64,000 bases of DNA from WHSW01 sp963767475 (GCA_963767475.1 CAVYEI010000002.1:186001-250000); one strand, 5' to 3'. Positions 1 through 16,459 are shown, numbered from the stretch's first letter. Notes: generated by a model from the letters alone, not told the origin. Made by a program: numbers and translations.

Positions 1-686
<686 letters not shown>

Positions 687-789
687 TCAGTCTTGGAGTC
701 TGCGGGTGGGTTGCTGTAGTTTTTGCGTTACCGACCTGGAGAGCGTCGTGAGGAGGAGACGAACCGGCAGGAGAGCGGTCTCAGCGCAC

Positions 790-811
790 AAAAAAAGGCC
801 CCTGCGGGCCT
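790..811 (-). terminator. Intrinsic terminator in the fusA leader
   Basis: Read on the minus strand this is a perfect 6-bp stem AGGCCC/GGGCCT with a GCAG loop, followed by seven T residues. It sits 104 bases upstream of the fusA start. No minus-strand gene lies between it and rpsG more than 2 kb away. It is therefore either an attenuator in the fusA leader, the end of a short RNA from the 812-957 interval, or the end of antisense read-through from rpsG. Confidence 0.75.
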
Positions 812-919
812 CAGCGCGGAATCGCCATTTTAGCCCGGAATCGCCCTATGTCGTGCGGCTCTCCATGGAAGGAATCTCCGCCGCGAGCCAGGCACGGCCT
901 GGGCCGCAAGCGACGCATG

Positions 920-925
920 ACTATA
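920..925 (-). promoter_or_regulatory. Candidate -10 box for the fusA leader
   Basis: The minus strand reads TATAGT, one mismatch from TATAAT, in the gap between fusA and the divergent gene at 957. No convincing -35 box is visible at the expected spacing. A start just downstream would give a leader of about 225 bases that contains the terminator at 790-811. Confidence 0.35.
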
Positions 926-956
926 GCAGGGGCATGACCACCTCCAGAGCGTCCAG

Positions 957-2114
957 ATGAGCCTCCGCAAGCGAATTTCGAGCTCGCTCGAACGCAGCGC
1001 TCAGGCACGGGCAAAGCGCCGTGAGGAGAGTCGCCGAGCCGAGCGCGCAAAGCAGACGGCGACCGCCTCGCAGCGGGCCAAGGCGCGCTCCGATCGCCGC
1101 GCCGAGGCGGACGCCGAGAAGACGAAGGCGAGGGCGGCGGCAAAGCCCAAGCAGCAGGACTCGAAGCCGCGCGAGAGCGCGAAGGCAAAGCCGAAGGTGA
1201 CCGCGTCGAAGTCGCGCCCCGACTCCAAGCGCCCAGCCGCCAAGGGGAGTGCTTCGGCCAAGGGGTCCGGCTCATCCAAGCGTGGCCGACCCGTGGTCGC
1301 CGACGCGCGCAAGCTCGGCGGCGGCGTCGCCTCGGTCGCCGGCGAGCTGCTGAAGCTCGGGCGCGAGATGGTGGCGATTCCGGTGCAGCTCTGGCTCGCC
1401 GGCGCCGAGATCGCGGGAGCGTTCGTGCTCAAGCTCTGGCTGCGCGGCCTGCGGCCGGTGTTGCTCTGGCTCTGGCGGCTCGCGCGAGCGAGCCTGCGCT
1501 TCGCCCAGCGCCACGTGACCCCGGCTCGCGGCGTCGTCGTCGTCGCCCTGGTCGCGATCGGGGCGCTCGCGGCCTCCCAGTGGCTCGACTACCACGCGGT
1601 CACCGTCGGCACCGATTCCTATTCGGACGCGGTCGGCGCGGTCGCCCCGCCGCCCGAGGTGGAGAGCGAGGTCGCCGGCAACGCCCACGGTTGGGTGATG
1701 CTTCCGCTCGCGGTCGCGGCCCTGGTGGTGCTGGTGCTGGCGCTGCGCGGCCGTCGCCGCACCGCGCTCCTGCTGGTGCCGATCGGGATCGCGGTGATCG
1801 CGATCGGGCTCGCCGTCGACGTTCCCAAGGGGCTCGACGAGGGCACCGCCGCGGTCGCCTACGAGGGCGCGAGCGCGAGCCTGCTGGAGGGATTCTGGAT
1901 CCAGCTCGCGGCGGCGGTGGTGCTGATCGCCTGCGGCTTGCTGCTGCCGCTTCACCTGCGCCCAGCCGCGGCCAGGGGCAGCGAGCTCACGGGGCCGAGC
2001 CTGTTCGAGAAGCTCGCCGCCGCGGTGCGAAAGCGCGCCGCTCGGCGCCCGACGCTGAAGCGAAAGCTCCCCCGCCCGCGGCCGAAACGCAAGGTTCAGG
2101 GAGCGGGAACGTGA
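957..2114 (+). CDS. Membrane protein with Lys/Arg/Ala-rich N-terminus, unknown function
   Basis: 385 residues; not recognised. Residues 1-110 are extremely rich in Lys, Arg, Ala and Ser and should be disordered and positively charged. A membrane part follows, with hydrophobic segments near residues 187-209, 245-264, 267-287 and 310-332. Another basic stretch closes the protein. A basic cytoplasmic tail on a small membrane domain suggests nucleic-acid or ribosome contact, but this is only inference. The stop overlaps the start of the next gene (GTGA), so the two are probably translated together. The gene sits between rpsG and fusA on the opposite strand. Confidence 0.75.
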   Translation: MSLRKRISSSLERSAQARAKRREESRRAERAKQTATASQRAKARSDRRAEADAEKTKARAAAKPKQQDSKPRESAKAKPKVTASKSRPDSKRPAAKGSASAKGSGSSKRGRPVVADARKLGGGVASVAGELLKLGREMVAIPVQLWLAGAEIAGAFVLKLWLRGLRPVLLWLWRLARASLRFAQRHVTPARGVVVVALVAIGALAASQWLDYHAVTVGTDSYSDAVGAVAPPPEVESEVAGNAHGWVMLPLAVAALVVLVLALRGRRRTALLLVPIGIAVIAIGLAVDVPKGLDEGTAAVAYEGASASLLEGFWIQLAAAVVLIACGLLLPLHLRPAAARGSELTGPSLFEKLAAAVRKRAARRPTLKRKLPRPRPKRKVQGAGT

Positions 2115-2722
2115 GCGATCCGGAGACGCTCAGCCGCCTCACGAGGCTGCTGCCGGTCGCCGTGATCGCAGCCGCGATCTGTCTGTTCGCGTCGGAGCTG
2201 ATGACGATGTTCGAGTTCAGGCCGCCCGGCGGCGAGTCGCTATGCGCCCAGGACGCCGGCGACCGGCACTCGAACGCGCAGATGGTGATCGCCGGGTTCG
2301 CAGTGATCGGAACCCTGGTCGCCGTCTTCAGCGGCTCACGGCCGGCGGCGATCTCGGTCGCCGCGATGGGCGTCCTGGCGCTGCTGATCTTCCTGATCAG
2401 CGACCTGCGCGTCGCCAACTCCGCCGGCTCGCTGAGCGAGGCCTGCGGGGCGAGTCAGGGATTCCTCTTCGAGGCCGAGGCGGTCCCCCAGGGCGGCTTC
2501 TACATGGAGCTCGTCGGGGCGCTGGCGCTCGCGGTCACCGGAATCGCGCTGGCGACGCTGACGCCCGCTCAGCTGAGCTCCCTGCGGCCCGCCCGGCGTC
2601 CGCGCACGAGTGATCCGCGGGGCGACGACGAGCCCCCGAAGCCGTCATCGCATCAGCCGGCGAGCCCCGAGAAGGGTCGCCTGAGCCGGCTCGGGCGTCC
2701 CCGGGCTCGCCAGCGCGGCTGA
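2111..2722 (+). CDS. Small integral membrane protein, unknown function
   Basis: 203 residues from the GTG at 2111, which overlaps the preceding stop codon by four bases. It starts VSDPETLSRLTRLLPVAVIA. Hydrophobic segments lie near residues 14-32, 58-76, 79-97 and 132-150, so four membrane passes are likely. The C-terminal 45 residues are Arg/Pro/Ser-rich and probably cytoplasmic. Two cysteines (CAQD and CGAS) fall in the loops. It is co-translated with the basic membrane protein upstream. The longer reading frame that begins at 1580 is only an overlap with that gene. Confidence 0.7.
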   Translation: MSDPETLSRLTRLLPVAVIAAAICLFASELMTMFEFRPPGGESLCAQDAGDRHSNAQMVIAGFAVIGTLVAVFSGSRPAAISVAAMGVLALLIFLISDLRVANSAGSLSEACGASQGFLFEAEAVPQGGFYMELVGALALAVTGIALATLTPAQLSSLRPARRPRTSDPRGDDEPPKPSSHQPASPEKGRLSRLGRPRARQRG

Positions 2723-2724
2723 GC

Positions 2725-3110
2725 TTGCGTCGGGAGACGAAGCAGAACCTGATCGCGCTCGTGGGCGGGTTCGCGATCGTCGCGCCCGTCGTGTCGCCTT
2801 CGTTCGACCAGCCGTGGTCCTGCCAGTCGGCGAGACGACGCTTGAGAACTCGATCGGTGTCCTCTACGGCGACGCGTCGCACCTCGAGGATCCGGCGAGA
2901 GCAGATCCGCAGTGCCGGGAGCTCGAGAACGGCGACTTCGCCTGTTCGCTAACAACCTTCGAGACTGAGCTCGGCAACAGCGTCGGGGCCCCGACACGCG
3001 CCGATTACACCGTTGAGGTCAGCTCCACCGGGTGCTGGGCCGCAAGGCACAGCACCGGGGGCGGGGCCAGCCACGGCTGTATCAACCTGACCGACTATTT
3101 CGGCTATTGA
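2725..3110 (+). pseudogene. Small anchored extracytoplasmic protein, apparently frameshifted
   Basis: A TTG at 2725, two bases after the previous stop, opens a frame encoding a basic start and a hydrophobic segment (LIALVGGFAIVAPVV). That frame then degenerates into Arg/Ser. From about 2814 a second frame continues with a plausible cysteine-containing domain (PQCRELENGDFACSL, then SSTGCW and GGASHGCINLTDYFGY) to the stop at 3110. Joining the two frames near 2800-2815 would give one protein of about 128 residues with an N-terminal anchor and four cysteines. This may be a genuine frameshift or a sequencing error. Alternatively only the 98-residue GTG frame at 2814-3110 is real. Confidence 0.4.
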
Positions 3111-3114
3111 GCGA

Positions 3115-3585
3115 CTACCAGCGGTAGTGCGCGAAGGCCTTGTTGGCCTGAGCCATGCGGTAGATGTCGTCCTTGCGCTTCCAGGCGCCGCCCTGCTGGG
3201 AGATCGAGTCGAGGATCTCGTTGGCGAGGCGTTCGGACATCGACTTCTCACGGCGGTTGCGGGCAAAGCTGACCAGCCAGCGGACGGCGAGCGTCTTCGC
3301 CCGGCGCGGCGGAACCTCGACCGGTACCTGGTAGGTGGCGCCGCCGACGCGGCGCGACTTGACCTCGAGCACCGGGGTGAGCTCCTTGATCGAGTCCTCG
3401 AGCACCTCGACCGGCGCCCGTCCACTGCGCTCGCCGACGATCGCCAGGGCGTCGTAGGTGATCTGCTCGGCGGTTGACTGCTTGCCGTGCTGCATCACCT
3501 TGTTGACGACCTGCTGCACTAGCCGGCTCTTGTGAGCCGGGTCGGGCTGGATCGGACGAATGGAGGCGCGGGCGCGGCGAGGCAT
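3115..3585 (-). CDS. rpsG: 30S ribosomal protein S7
   Basis: 156 residues, the normal bacterial length. It nucleates assembly of the 30S head and lines the E site. Typical segments are visible: DPAHKSRLVQQVVNKVMQHGK near the start, the LTPVLEVKSRRVGGATYQVP beta-hairpin region, and the ending MAQANKAFAHYRW. It lies three bases downstream of rpsL and must be co-transcribed with it. The convergent gene stops only four bases away, so there is no room for a terminator between them. Confidence 0.98.
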   Translation of the reverse strand: MPRRARASIRPIQPDPAHKSRLVQQVVNKVMQHGKQSTAEQITYDALAIVGERSGRAPVEVLEDSIKELTPVLEVKSRRVGGATYQVPVEVPPRRAKTLAVRWLVSFARNRREKSMSERLANEILDSISQQGGAWKRKDDIYRMAQANKAFAHYRW

Positions 3586-3588
3586 GAA

Positions 3589-3981
3589 CTAGCGCTTGAC
3601 GCCGTACATCGAGCGGGATTGCTTGCGATCCGAGACGCCGGAGGCGTCGAGGGTGCCGCGAATCACCTTGTAGCGAACGCCCGGAAGATCCTTGACGCGG
3701 CCGCCGCGGACGAGGACCACGGAGTGCTCCTGCAGGTTGTGTCCCTCACCGGGGATGTAGCAGGTGACCTCCATGCCGTTGGTCAGGCGCACGCGGGCGA
3801 CCTTGCGCAGAGCCGAGTTCGGCTTTTTCGGGGTCGCCGTGTAGACGCGCGTGCAGACGCCGCGCCGCTGCGGGGCGGCGTTTCGGCGCTTGCGCCCCTG
3901 GCCCGACTTGAGGCCTGGGGTGGCGACCTTCTTCTGCGGAGGCTTGCGGCCCTTGCGGATCAATTGGTTGGTGCTTGGCAC
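3589..3981 (-). CDS. rpsL: 30S ribosomal protein S12
   Basis: S12 takes part in decoding at the A site. The start is the GTG at 3981 (VPSTNQLIRKGRK), giving 130 residues; a longer in-frame start at 4047 would overlap the divergent gene and adds no conserved sequence. The signature TPKKPNSALRKVARVRL and the PGEGHNLQEHSVVL/RVKDLPGVRY loops are intact, including the lysines linked to streptomycin response. Between LIRKGRK and QRRGVC there are about nine more residues than in Streptomyces S12. A TATCTT hexamer ends eight bases before the GTG, which suggests a leaderless message. Confidence 0.97.
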   Translation of the reverse strand: MPSTNQLIRKGRKPPQKKVATPGLKSGQGRKRRNAAPQRRGVCTRVYTATPKKPNSALRKVARVRLTNGMEVTCYIPGEGHNLQEHSVVLVRGGRVKDLPGVRYKVIRGTLDASGVSDRKQSRSMYGVKR

Positions 3982-3989
3982 GGCGGCGG

Positions 3990-3995
3990 AAGATA
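3990..3995 (-). promoter_or_regulatory. -10 box of rpsL-rpsG, leaderless type
   Basis: The minus strand reads TATCTT followed by eight bases and the GTG of rpsL. This is the spacing expected when transcription starts at or next to the start codon. No ribosome-binding site is present. Confidence 0.5.
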
Positions 3996-4010
3996 GCAGG
4001 GCGCCGCTTG

Positions 4011-4016
4011 TACGCT
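4011..4016 (+). promoter_or_regulatory. -10 box of the HAD-like gene, leaderless type
   Basis: TACGCT fits TANNNT and ends six bases before the GTG at 4023. The two divergent -10 boxes of rpsL and this gene are only 15 bases apart, so their -35 regions must overlap. Confidence 0.4.
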
Positions 4017-4022
4017 GAGCCG

Positions 4023-4532
4023 GTGGCGAGGCGAAGCAAGGACCCACGGCCGGTGCTCGCCGTCGATGTCGACGGCGTAATCAGCCTCTTCGGCTTCGAT
4101 GGGCCGATCGACGACCTCGGCGGGCGCTTTCACCTGATCGACGGGATGGCGCACTGCATCTCCGACCTCGCCGGGCCCCAGCTGCGGCGCCTGGCGGAGG
4201 TCTACGAGCTGGTCTGGGCCACCGGTTGGGAGGAGCGCGCCAACGACCACCTGCCGCTGATCCTCGGGCTGGCCGACGACCTGCCCGTGCTCACCTTCGA
4301 CGGCCGGGCGCGCTTCGGCACCGCCCATTGGAAGCTCGACGCGCTCGACAAATACGCACGCAAGCGCCCGCTCGCCTGGATCGACGACTCGCTCGACGAG
4401 AGCTGCCACACCTGGGCCGCGTCGCGCTCCGCCCCCACCCTGCTGTGCCCGACGCAGTCGGACGTGGGGATCACCGAAGCGCATACCGAGGCGCTATTGG
4501 ACTGGGTTCGCGAGGGTTACACTGCCGACTGA
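4023..4532 (+). CDS. HAD-like domain protein
   Basis: 169 residues from the GTG at 4023; the longer frame from 3975 would overlap the rpsL start. The sequence LAVDVDGVI near residue 15 is a HAD motif I with Asp-x-Asp. WATGWEERAN fits motif II and WIDDSLDE fits the acidic motif IV. It resembles the stand-alone HAD domains of the Swiss-army-knife RNA repair group, probably a phosphatase, but the substrate is unknown. It abuts the small membrane gene at 4533 without a gap. Confidence 0.75.
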   Translation: MARRSKDPRPVLAVDVDGVISLFGFDGPIDDLGGRFHLIDGMAHCISDLAGPQLRRLAEVYELVWATGWEERANDHLPLILGLADDLPVLTFDGRARFGTAHWKLDALDKYARKRPLAWIDDSLDESCHTWAASRSAPTLLCPTQSDVGITEAHTEALLDWVREGYTAD

Positions 4533-4856
4533 GTGGACGGGTTCCTACCGATCTTTTTCCTCATGGTCGTGCTGAAGATCCCGGTCGCGCTGCTGCTCTA
4601 CATCGTCTGGTGGGCTTTTAAGGCCGAGACGCTGCCCGAGCAGGCGCCGCCGGAGTCCGACGACCACCGCTTCCGCCGCTTCCGGCGCCAGCCCAAGCGT
4701 CCGCGCGACCCTCGCCGCGGCGATCACGGCCCCGACGCGATCCCGCTCCCCGACTGCCCGCCCGCCGCGCGCACGCGCGTGTTCACGCCGCCGGCGCCTG
4801 TGCGCGCCGCCAGCACCCACGGAGCCCAGCGCGGTTCCGCCGAACCCGCGCGCTAG
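4533..4856 (+). CDS. Small single-pass membrane protein
   Basis: 107 residues from the GTG directly following the stop of the HAD-like gene. A single hydrophobic segment (FLPIFFLMVVLKIPVALLLY) occupies residues 4-23. A basic, Pro- and Arg-rich tail follows that is probably cytoplasmic and disordered. No recognised domain. It is likely co-transcribed with the HAD-like gene and converges on the transsulfuration operon at 4861. Confidence 0.6.
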   Translation: MDGFLPIFFLMVVLKIPVALLLYIVWWAFKAETLPEQAPPESDDHRFRRFRRQPKRPRDPRRGDHGPDAIPLPDCPPAARTRVFTPPAPVRAASTHGAQRGSAEPAR

Positions 4857-4860
4857 TCGC

Positions 4861-5937
4861 TCAGCCCAGCGCCTGCTCGAGGTCGGCGATCAGGTCCGCG
4901 GCTGCCTCGATCCCGCACGACAGGCGGACCAGGTCCGCCGGCACGGCGGCATCGGAGTCCTCGACCGATTGGTGGGTCATCGCCTGCGGGACCTCGATCA
5001 GCGACTCGACCCCGCCGAGCGACTCGGCGAGTGAGAACAGCCGCGTGCGCCCAACCAGCCCGACGGCGTCGGGATGCCGAAAGGACACCATGCCGCCGAA
5101 CCCCGGCCAACGCACATCCTCCACCCCGGGCGCGGTGCCAAGCCAGTCGCTCACCGCGCGCCCGTTCTCGGAGTGGCGGGCGACGCGCAGCGCCAGGGTG
5201 CGCAGCCCGCGATGGACGAGGAAGCAGTCGAACGGCCCCGGCACCGCTCCGACCGAGTTCTGGATGAAGCGGACCCGCTCGTGAAGCTCGGCGTCGGCGC
5301 TGATCACCGCGCCGCCGACGACATCGGAGTGACCCCCGAGGTACTTGGTCGTCGAGTGCACGACCGCGGTCGCGCCGAGCTCGAGGGGACGCTGGACGAT
5401 CGGAGTGGCGAAGGTGTTGTCGACGACGACGTGGCGCCCGTTCGCCGCCTCGACTACGGCCGCGATGTCGATCTCGTTCAGCAGCGGGTTGGTCGGCGTC
5501 TCGACCCAGATCAACCGGGTCTCGGGACGCAGGGCGGCGCGCAGGGCGTCGATGTCGCGCTGGTCGACGAGGTCGTAGGCGAGCCCGAAGCGGGCGAGGA
5601 CCTTGTCCACCAGCCGGTAGGTGCCGCCGTAGAGGTCGAGCGGCAGGATCAGGTGCTCGCCGGCCGAGAGCGCCGCGCTCAGCAGCCCGTGGGTCGCTGC
5701 CATGCCGCTCGAGAACGCCGTCGCCGCGCCGCCCTCGAGCTCGCCGAGCGCGTTCTCGAGCGCGGTTCGGGTCGGATTCGCCGAGCGCGCGTAGTCGTAC
5801 TCGCCGACGAACTCGCCCGGCGCGGGCTGGACGAAGGTCGAGGTCTGATGGATCGGCGGGATCACCGAGCCGTAGGTGGGATCGGGCTCGAGCCCGGCGT
5901 GGACGACGCGGGTGTCGATTTGCCGCTCTTCGCTCAT
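4861..5937 (-). CDS. metB: Cystathionine gamma-synthase/gamma-lyase, PLP-dependent
   Basis: 358-residue member of the Cys/Met metabolism PLP enzymes, cytoplasmic. It carries YARSANPTRTALENALGELEGG (phosphate-binding Tyr-Arg), VVVDNTFATPI with the PLP-binding Asp, and STTKYLGGHSD with the Schiff-base lysine at residue 198. It overlaps the upstream cystathionine beta-synthase gene by four bases (ATGA). Next to a CBS, the enzyme most likely works as cystathionine gamma-lyase in reverse transsulfuration (methionine to cysteine), although sequence alone does not separate lyase from synthase. The gene symbol follows the usual family name. Confidence 0.88.
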   Translation of the reverse strand: MSEERQIDTRVVHAGLEPDPTYGSVIPPIHQTSTFVQPAPGEFVGEYDYARSANPTRTALENALGELEGGAATAFSSGMAATHGLLSAALSAGEHLILPLDLYGGTYRLVDKVLARFGLAYDLVDQRDIDALRAALRPETRLIWVETPTNPLLNEIDIAAVVEAANGRHVVVDNTFATPIVQRPLELGATAVVHSTTKYLGGHSDVVGGAVISADAELHERVRFIQNSVGAVPGPFDCFLVHRGLRTLALRVARHSENGRAVSDWLGTAPGVEDVRWPGFGGMVSFRHPDAVGLVGRTRLFSLAESLGGVESLIEVPQAMTHQSVEDSDAAVPADLVRLSCGIEAAADLIADLEQALG

Positions 5938-7304
5938 GCGTTGAGCGCCTCGATCAGGTCGACCGAGACGAGGATGCCGAGCGCGCGCCCGTCGTCGACG
6001 ACGATCACCGGCTTGCGCTCGCCGAGCAGCATGTGGATCGCGTCGCTGACCGGACTCTCGGCCGCGAGCTCGGGCAGCGGCGGCTCGATCACCTCGGTGA
6101 CCGGCTCGCCGAGGATCCCGGGCTGCTCCGCGGAGGCCATCAGCAGGCCGCGCTCGCTGACCGTGCCCATGAAGGCGCGACCGTCCTCGCCCGAAACCAC
6201 CGGAACCTGTGAGACCCCGTGCTCGCGCATCAGCTCCAGCGCCCGCCCAACCGGATCGTGGCTGCCGACGGTCAGCAATGGGCGGTCAACGCCGCGAGAG
6301 CGGATCACCTCGCCGACCGTGAGCACGCCCTCATCGCCGAGGTAGCCGTGCTCGCGCATCCAGGAGTCGTTGAAGACCTTGGAGACGTAGGGCCGCCCGC
6401 CGTCGGGGATGATCGTCGCGACCAGGGCGTCGGGGTCGTCGAGCTCGCGGGCGACCTGGACCGCGGCGCATAGCGCTGTTCCGGTGGAGCCGCCGGCGAA
6501 CAGGCCCTCGCGGGCGACCAGCCTGCGCGCGGCGAGGAACGAGTCGCGGTCGCTGACCGTGACATAGCTGTCGACGACGCTCGGGTCGAAGGTCTCGGGC
6601 CAGAAGTCCTCGCCGATCCCCTCCACCCGGTAGGGATGCACGGGGCCGCCGGAGTAGATCGAGCCCTCGGGGTCGGCGCCGATCACCTTGATCTCCGGGT
6701 TCTGCTCCTTCAGGTAGCGGCCCACGCCGGTGACCGTGCCGCCGGTGCCCAGCGCGATCACGAAATGGGTGAGCTTGCCGCCGGTCTGGCGCCACAGCTC
6801 AGGGCCGGTCGATTCGTAGTGGGCCTGCGGATTGGCCTGGTTGAAGTACTGGTTGGGCTGGAACGCGCCCTCGATCTCTTCGGTCAAGCGGTCGGCCACC
6901 CGGTAGTAGGACTGCGGCGAGTCCGGGTCGACCGCGGTCGGGCAGACGACCACCTCGGCGCCGAAGGCGCGCAGGGTGTCGATCTTCTCGCGGCTCATCT
7001 TGTCGGGCATCACCGCGATCACCTTGTAGCCGCGAAGCGCCGCGGCCATCGCCAGCCCGAGGCCCGTGTTGCCGGAGGTCGGCTCGACCAGCGTGCCGCC
7101 GGGCCGCAGCTTGCCCTCGCGCTCGGCGGCCTCGATCATCGCCAGCGCCGGGCGGTCCTTGATCGAGCCGCCCGGGTTCATGTACTCGACCTTGGCGATC
7201 AGCGGCGTGCGCAGCTCGGGGTCGAAGCGCGTCAGCCGCACGAGCGGCGTCTCGCCGATCAGGTCGAGGACGGAATCGTGGATCTCGCTCGCCCCTGCTT
7301 CCAC
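5934..7304 (-). CDS. cbs: Cystathionine beta-synthase with C-terminal Bateman domain
   Basis: 456 residues. The fold-type II PLP domain (residues 10-320) condenses serine and homocysteine. The PLP lysine is K49 in GGSIKDRPAL, the phosphate loop is EPTSGNTGLG and the glycine loop is ALGTGGTVTGVG. Two CBS repeats occupy about 335-455, an architecture shared with eukaryotic CBS rather than with CysK. The start is the GTG at 7304. A TAAGCT hexamer ends seven bases upstream, so the message is probably leaderless. It forms an operon with the gamma-lyase-type gene downstream. Confidence 0.93.
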   Translation of the reverse strand: MEAGASEIHDSVLDLIGETPLVRLTRFDPELRTPLIAKVEYMNPGGSIKDRPALAMIEAAEREGKLRPGGTLVEPTSGNTGLGLAMAAALRGYKVIAVMPDKMSREKIDTLRAFGAEVVVCPTAVDPDSPQSYYRVADRLTEEIEGAFQPNQYFNQANPQAHYESTGPELWRQTGGKLTHFVIALGTGGTVTGVGRYLKEQNPEIKVIGADPEGSIYSGGPVHPYRVEGIGEDFWPETFDPSVVDSYVTVSDRDSFLAARRLVAREGLFAGGSTGTALCAAVQVARELDDPDALVATIIPDGGRPYVSKVFNDSWMREHGYLGDEGVLTVGEVIRSRGVDRPLLTVGSHDPVGRALELMREHGVSQVPVVSGEDGRAFMGTVSERGLLMASAEQPGILGEPVTEVIEPPLPELAAESPVSDAIHMLLGERKPVIVVDDGRALGILVSVDLIEALNA

Positions 7305-7311
7305 CGGCCGG

Positions 7312-7317
7312 AGCTTA
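7312..7317 (-). promoter_or_regulatory. -10 box of the transsulfuration operon, leaderless type
   Basis: The minus strand reads TAAGCT, fitting TANNNT, with seven bases to the GTG start of the cystathionine beta-synthase gene. No ribosome-binding site is present. Confidence 0.45.
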
Positions 7318-7332
7318 CGCCGACCGCGGCGC

Positions 7333-8211
7333 TCAGCGCTGCTTGAGCTTCAGCTTCTTCGAGAGCGTGTTGGGGTCGCCGCCGCTGGGCGTGAAGGTGA
7401 CCGAGAGGCGCAGCTTCGCGCTTCCCTCGTCGGCGAGCTTTCGCCTCGCCTTGCCCCTCGCGCGCACCGCCAGCTCCACCTCGCCCGCGGCCGACGTCGT
7501 GGTCGCGGCCGGCTTTGCGCGCCTGCCGGCCAGCGCGAGCTCGCCCGGGCCGGGGACGATCACGGCGAGCGTCGCCGTGCCCTTGCTGGTGTTTCGCTTC
7601 AGCGTGCCGAAACTGAACGCGTTCGACGGCTTCGGCGCGTCAGGCGCCTCGAGCGCGACATCGTCGACGAGGAAGCGGTCATTCGGATTCATCGGGATGG
7701 TCGGGGTGACCTTGCGGAAGCTGAGCGTGTGCGTCCCGGGGCCCGCGAACTGGCTCACGTCGACCGTGAACGGCGTGTAGTCGATCTCCGGGTCCGCGGT
7801 GCGGGTGAACACCGGCTGGCCGTCGATCGCGACCGTGAACGTCGCCAGGCCCGCCTCGAGCTCGGTGTAAAGCCAGAAGCTCAGGGTCGCCGGGGCCGCG
7901 GGAATCTCGATCGCGCTTTGGGAGACGGTCAGGTCCTCGAGCCCGGCACCCAGAAACGAGAGGTACTTGGTTCCCGTGTGGGCGAAGCGAGGACAGTCCG
8001 GAAGCCCGTTCGCACAGAGGGCCGCCGACGCGGTTCCAAGCGCATCCGCTTCCTGCCAGACCGTGCTCGTACACGTCGTCGTGCACGCCAAGCCCTCGAG
8101 GCCGCCGTCCTCAACCCGCTCGATCGCCTCCGCCTCGGAGCCGCCAAACCCTGCGCCGAGCACGATCAGCGACGCGCACAGCCCCCGCCATCGCCTCGAG
8201 TTCGACCGCAT
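7333..8211 (-). CDS. Secreted beta-sandwich protein, unknown function
   Basis: 292 residues. The N-terminus is a signal peptide (basic MRSNSRRWRGL, hydrophobic core, AEA cleavage region near residue 28). The mature part looks like a jelly-roll carbohydrate-binding-type domain (TLSFWLYTELEAGLATFTVAIDG, then DRFLVDDVALE). A Lys/Arg-rich C-terminal segment of about 90 residues resembles the repeat tails of other secreted proteins of these actinobacteria. Two N-terminal Cys pairs (ACTTTC; LCANGLPDC) probably form disulfides. It stands alone between rpoC and the CBS gene, and its substrate is unknown. Confidence 0.65.
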   Translation of the reverse strand: MRSNSRRWRGLCASLIVLGAGFGGSEAEAIERVEDGGLEGLACTTTCTSTVWQEADALGTASAALCANGLPDCPRFAHTGTKYLSFLGAGLEDLTVSQSAIEIPAAPATLSFWLYTELEAGLATFTVAIDGQPVFTRTADPEIDYTPFTVDVSQFAGPGTHTLSFRKVTPTIPMNPNDRFLVDDVALEAPDAPKPSNAFSFGTLKRNTSKGTATLAVIVPGPGELALAGRRAKPAATTTSAAGEVELAVRARGKARRKLADEGSAKLRLSVTFTPSGGDPNTLSKKLKLKQR

Positions 8212-8252
8212 CGCTCCCCTCTGCGTCGCCCGCAGCCGATCCTACACGCGAA

Positions 8253-8276
8253 ACGGCCGGGCGCAAGCCCGGCCGT
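8253..8276 (-). terminator. Hairpin terminator downstream of rpoC
   Basis: A perfect 10-bp inverted repeat (ACGGCCGGGC/GCCCGGCCGT) closes on a four-base loop, GCAA on the plus strand. It starts 24 bases after the rpoC stop. The following minus-strand bases (TTTCGCG) form only a short T run, so it may be a weak intrinsic terminator or an mRNA 3' stabiliser. Confidence 0.6.
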
Positions 8277-8300
8277 GAACGCTGAAATGCGGGCTCGGAG

Positions 8301-12350
<4,050 letters not shown>

Positions 12351-12361
12351 ATTTGTTCCCG

Positions 12362-15925
<3,564 letters not shown>

Positions 15926-16011
15926 CTGGGCGACTCCTCAGATGGTCGAAGGTGAACGAATCCCGGCGCGAAGGATTCGGCAGCAAAGGGCTCAACGGCG
16001 CGCGACGCACG

Positions 16012-16041
16012 AAGATACCACAGTGGCATTCCCGTCCGCAA
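16012..16041 (-). promoter_or_regulatory. Candidate promoter of rpoB-rpoC
   Basis: The minus strand reads TTGCGG, an 18-base spacer, then TATCTT, about 87 bases upstream of the rpoB start. It lies in the gap after rplL. No terminator was seen between rplL and rpoB, so rpoBC may also receive read-through from rplJL. Confidence 0.4.
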
Positions 16042-16066
16042 GCCTTTTTTATCTTAGCGGGGGCGT

Positions 16067-16459
16067 CTACTTGAGCTCAACCGAGCCGCCGGCTTCCTCG
16101 ATCTCGCCCTTGAGCTTCTCGGCTTCATCGCGCTCGATGCCCTCCTTGATCGGCTTCGGGGCCTCGTCGACGAGCGCCTTGGCGTCCTTCAGACCCAGTC
16201 CGGTGGCGGCCCGAACGGCCTTGATCACCTGGATCTTCTTCTCGCCGGCCTCGGTGAGCACGACATCGACGGTGCTCGACTCCTCCTCGGCCGCGACATC
16301 GCCGCCACCGCCCGCGGCCGGTGCCGCAGCAGCGACCGCGGTCGCCGAAACGCCGAACTCCTCCTCGAGCGCCTTGATGCGCTCGGAGAGCTCGAGCACT
16401 GAGATGTTCTTCAGCTCCTCGATCCAATCCTCGGTGGAAACCTTGGCTGCCACGTTCAT
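16067..16459 (-). CDS. rplL: 50S ribosomal protein L7/L12
   Basis: 130 residues. It forms the flexible stalk that recruits translational GTPases. An N-terminal dimerisation helix (WIEELKNISVLELSERIKAL) is followed by an Ala/Gly-rich hinge (AVAAAAPAAGGGG), then the globular C-terminal domain with KKIQVIKAVRAATGLGLKDA and VDEAPKPIKEG. It overlaps the rplJ stop by four bases (ATGA), which couples synthesis of the stalk proteins. Confidence 0.98.
   Translation of the reverse strand: MNVAAKVSTEDWIEELKNISVLELSERIKALEEEFGVSATAVAAAAPAAGGGGDVAAEEESSTVDVVLTEAGEKKIQVIKAVRAATGLGLKDAKALVDEAPKPIKEGIERDEAEKLKGEIEEAGGSVELK

Noticed and set aside
811..918. 35-codon Arg-rich ORF before the fusA terminator as a gene
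   Set aside because: No ribosome-binding site, and the likely -10 box sits right before its ATG so the ATG would lie before the transcript start; kept only as an alternative in the fusA leader finding.
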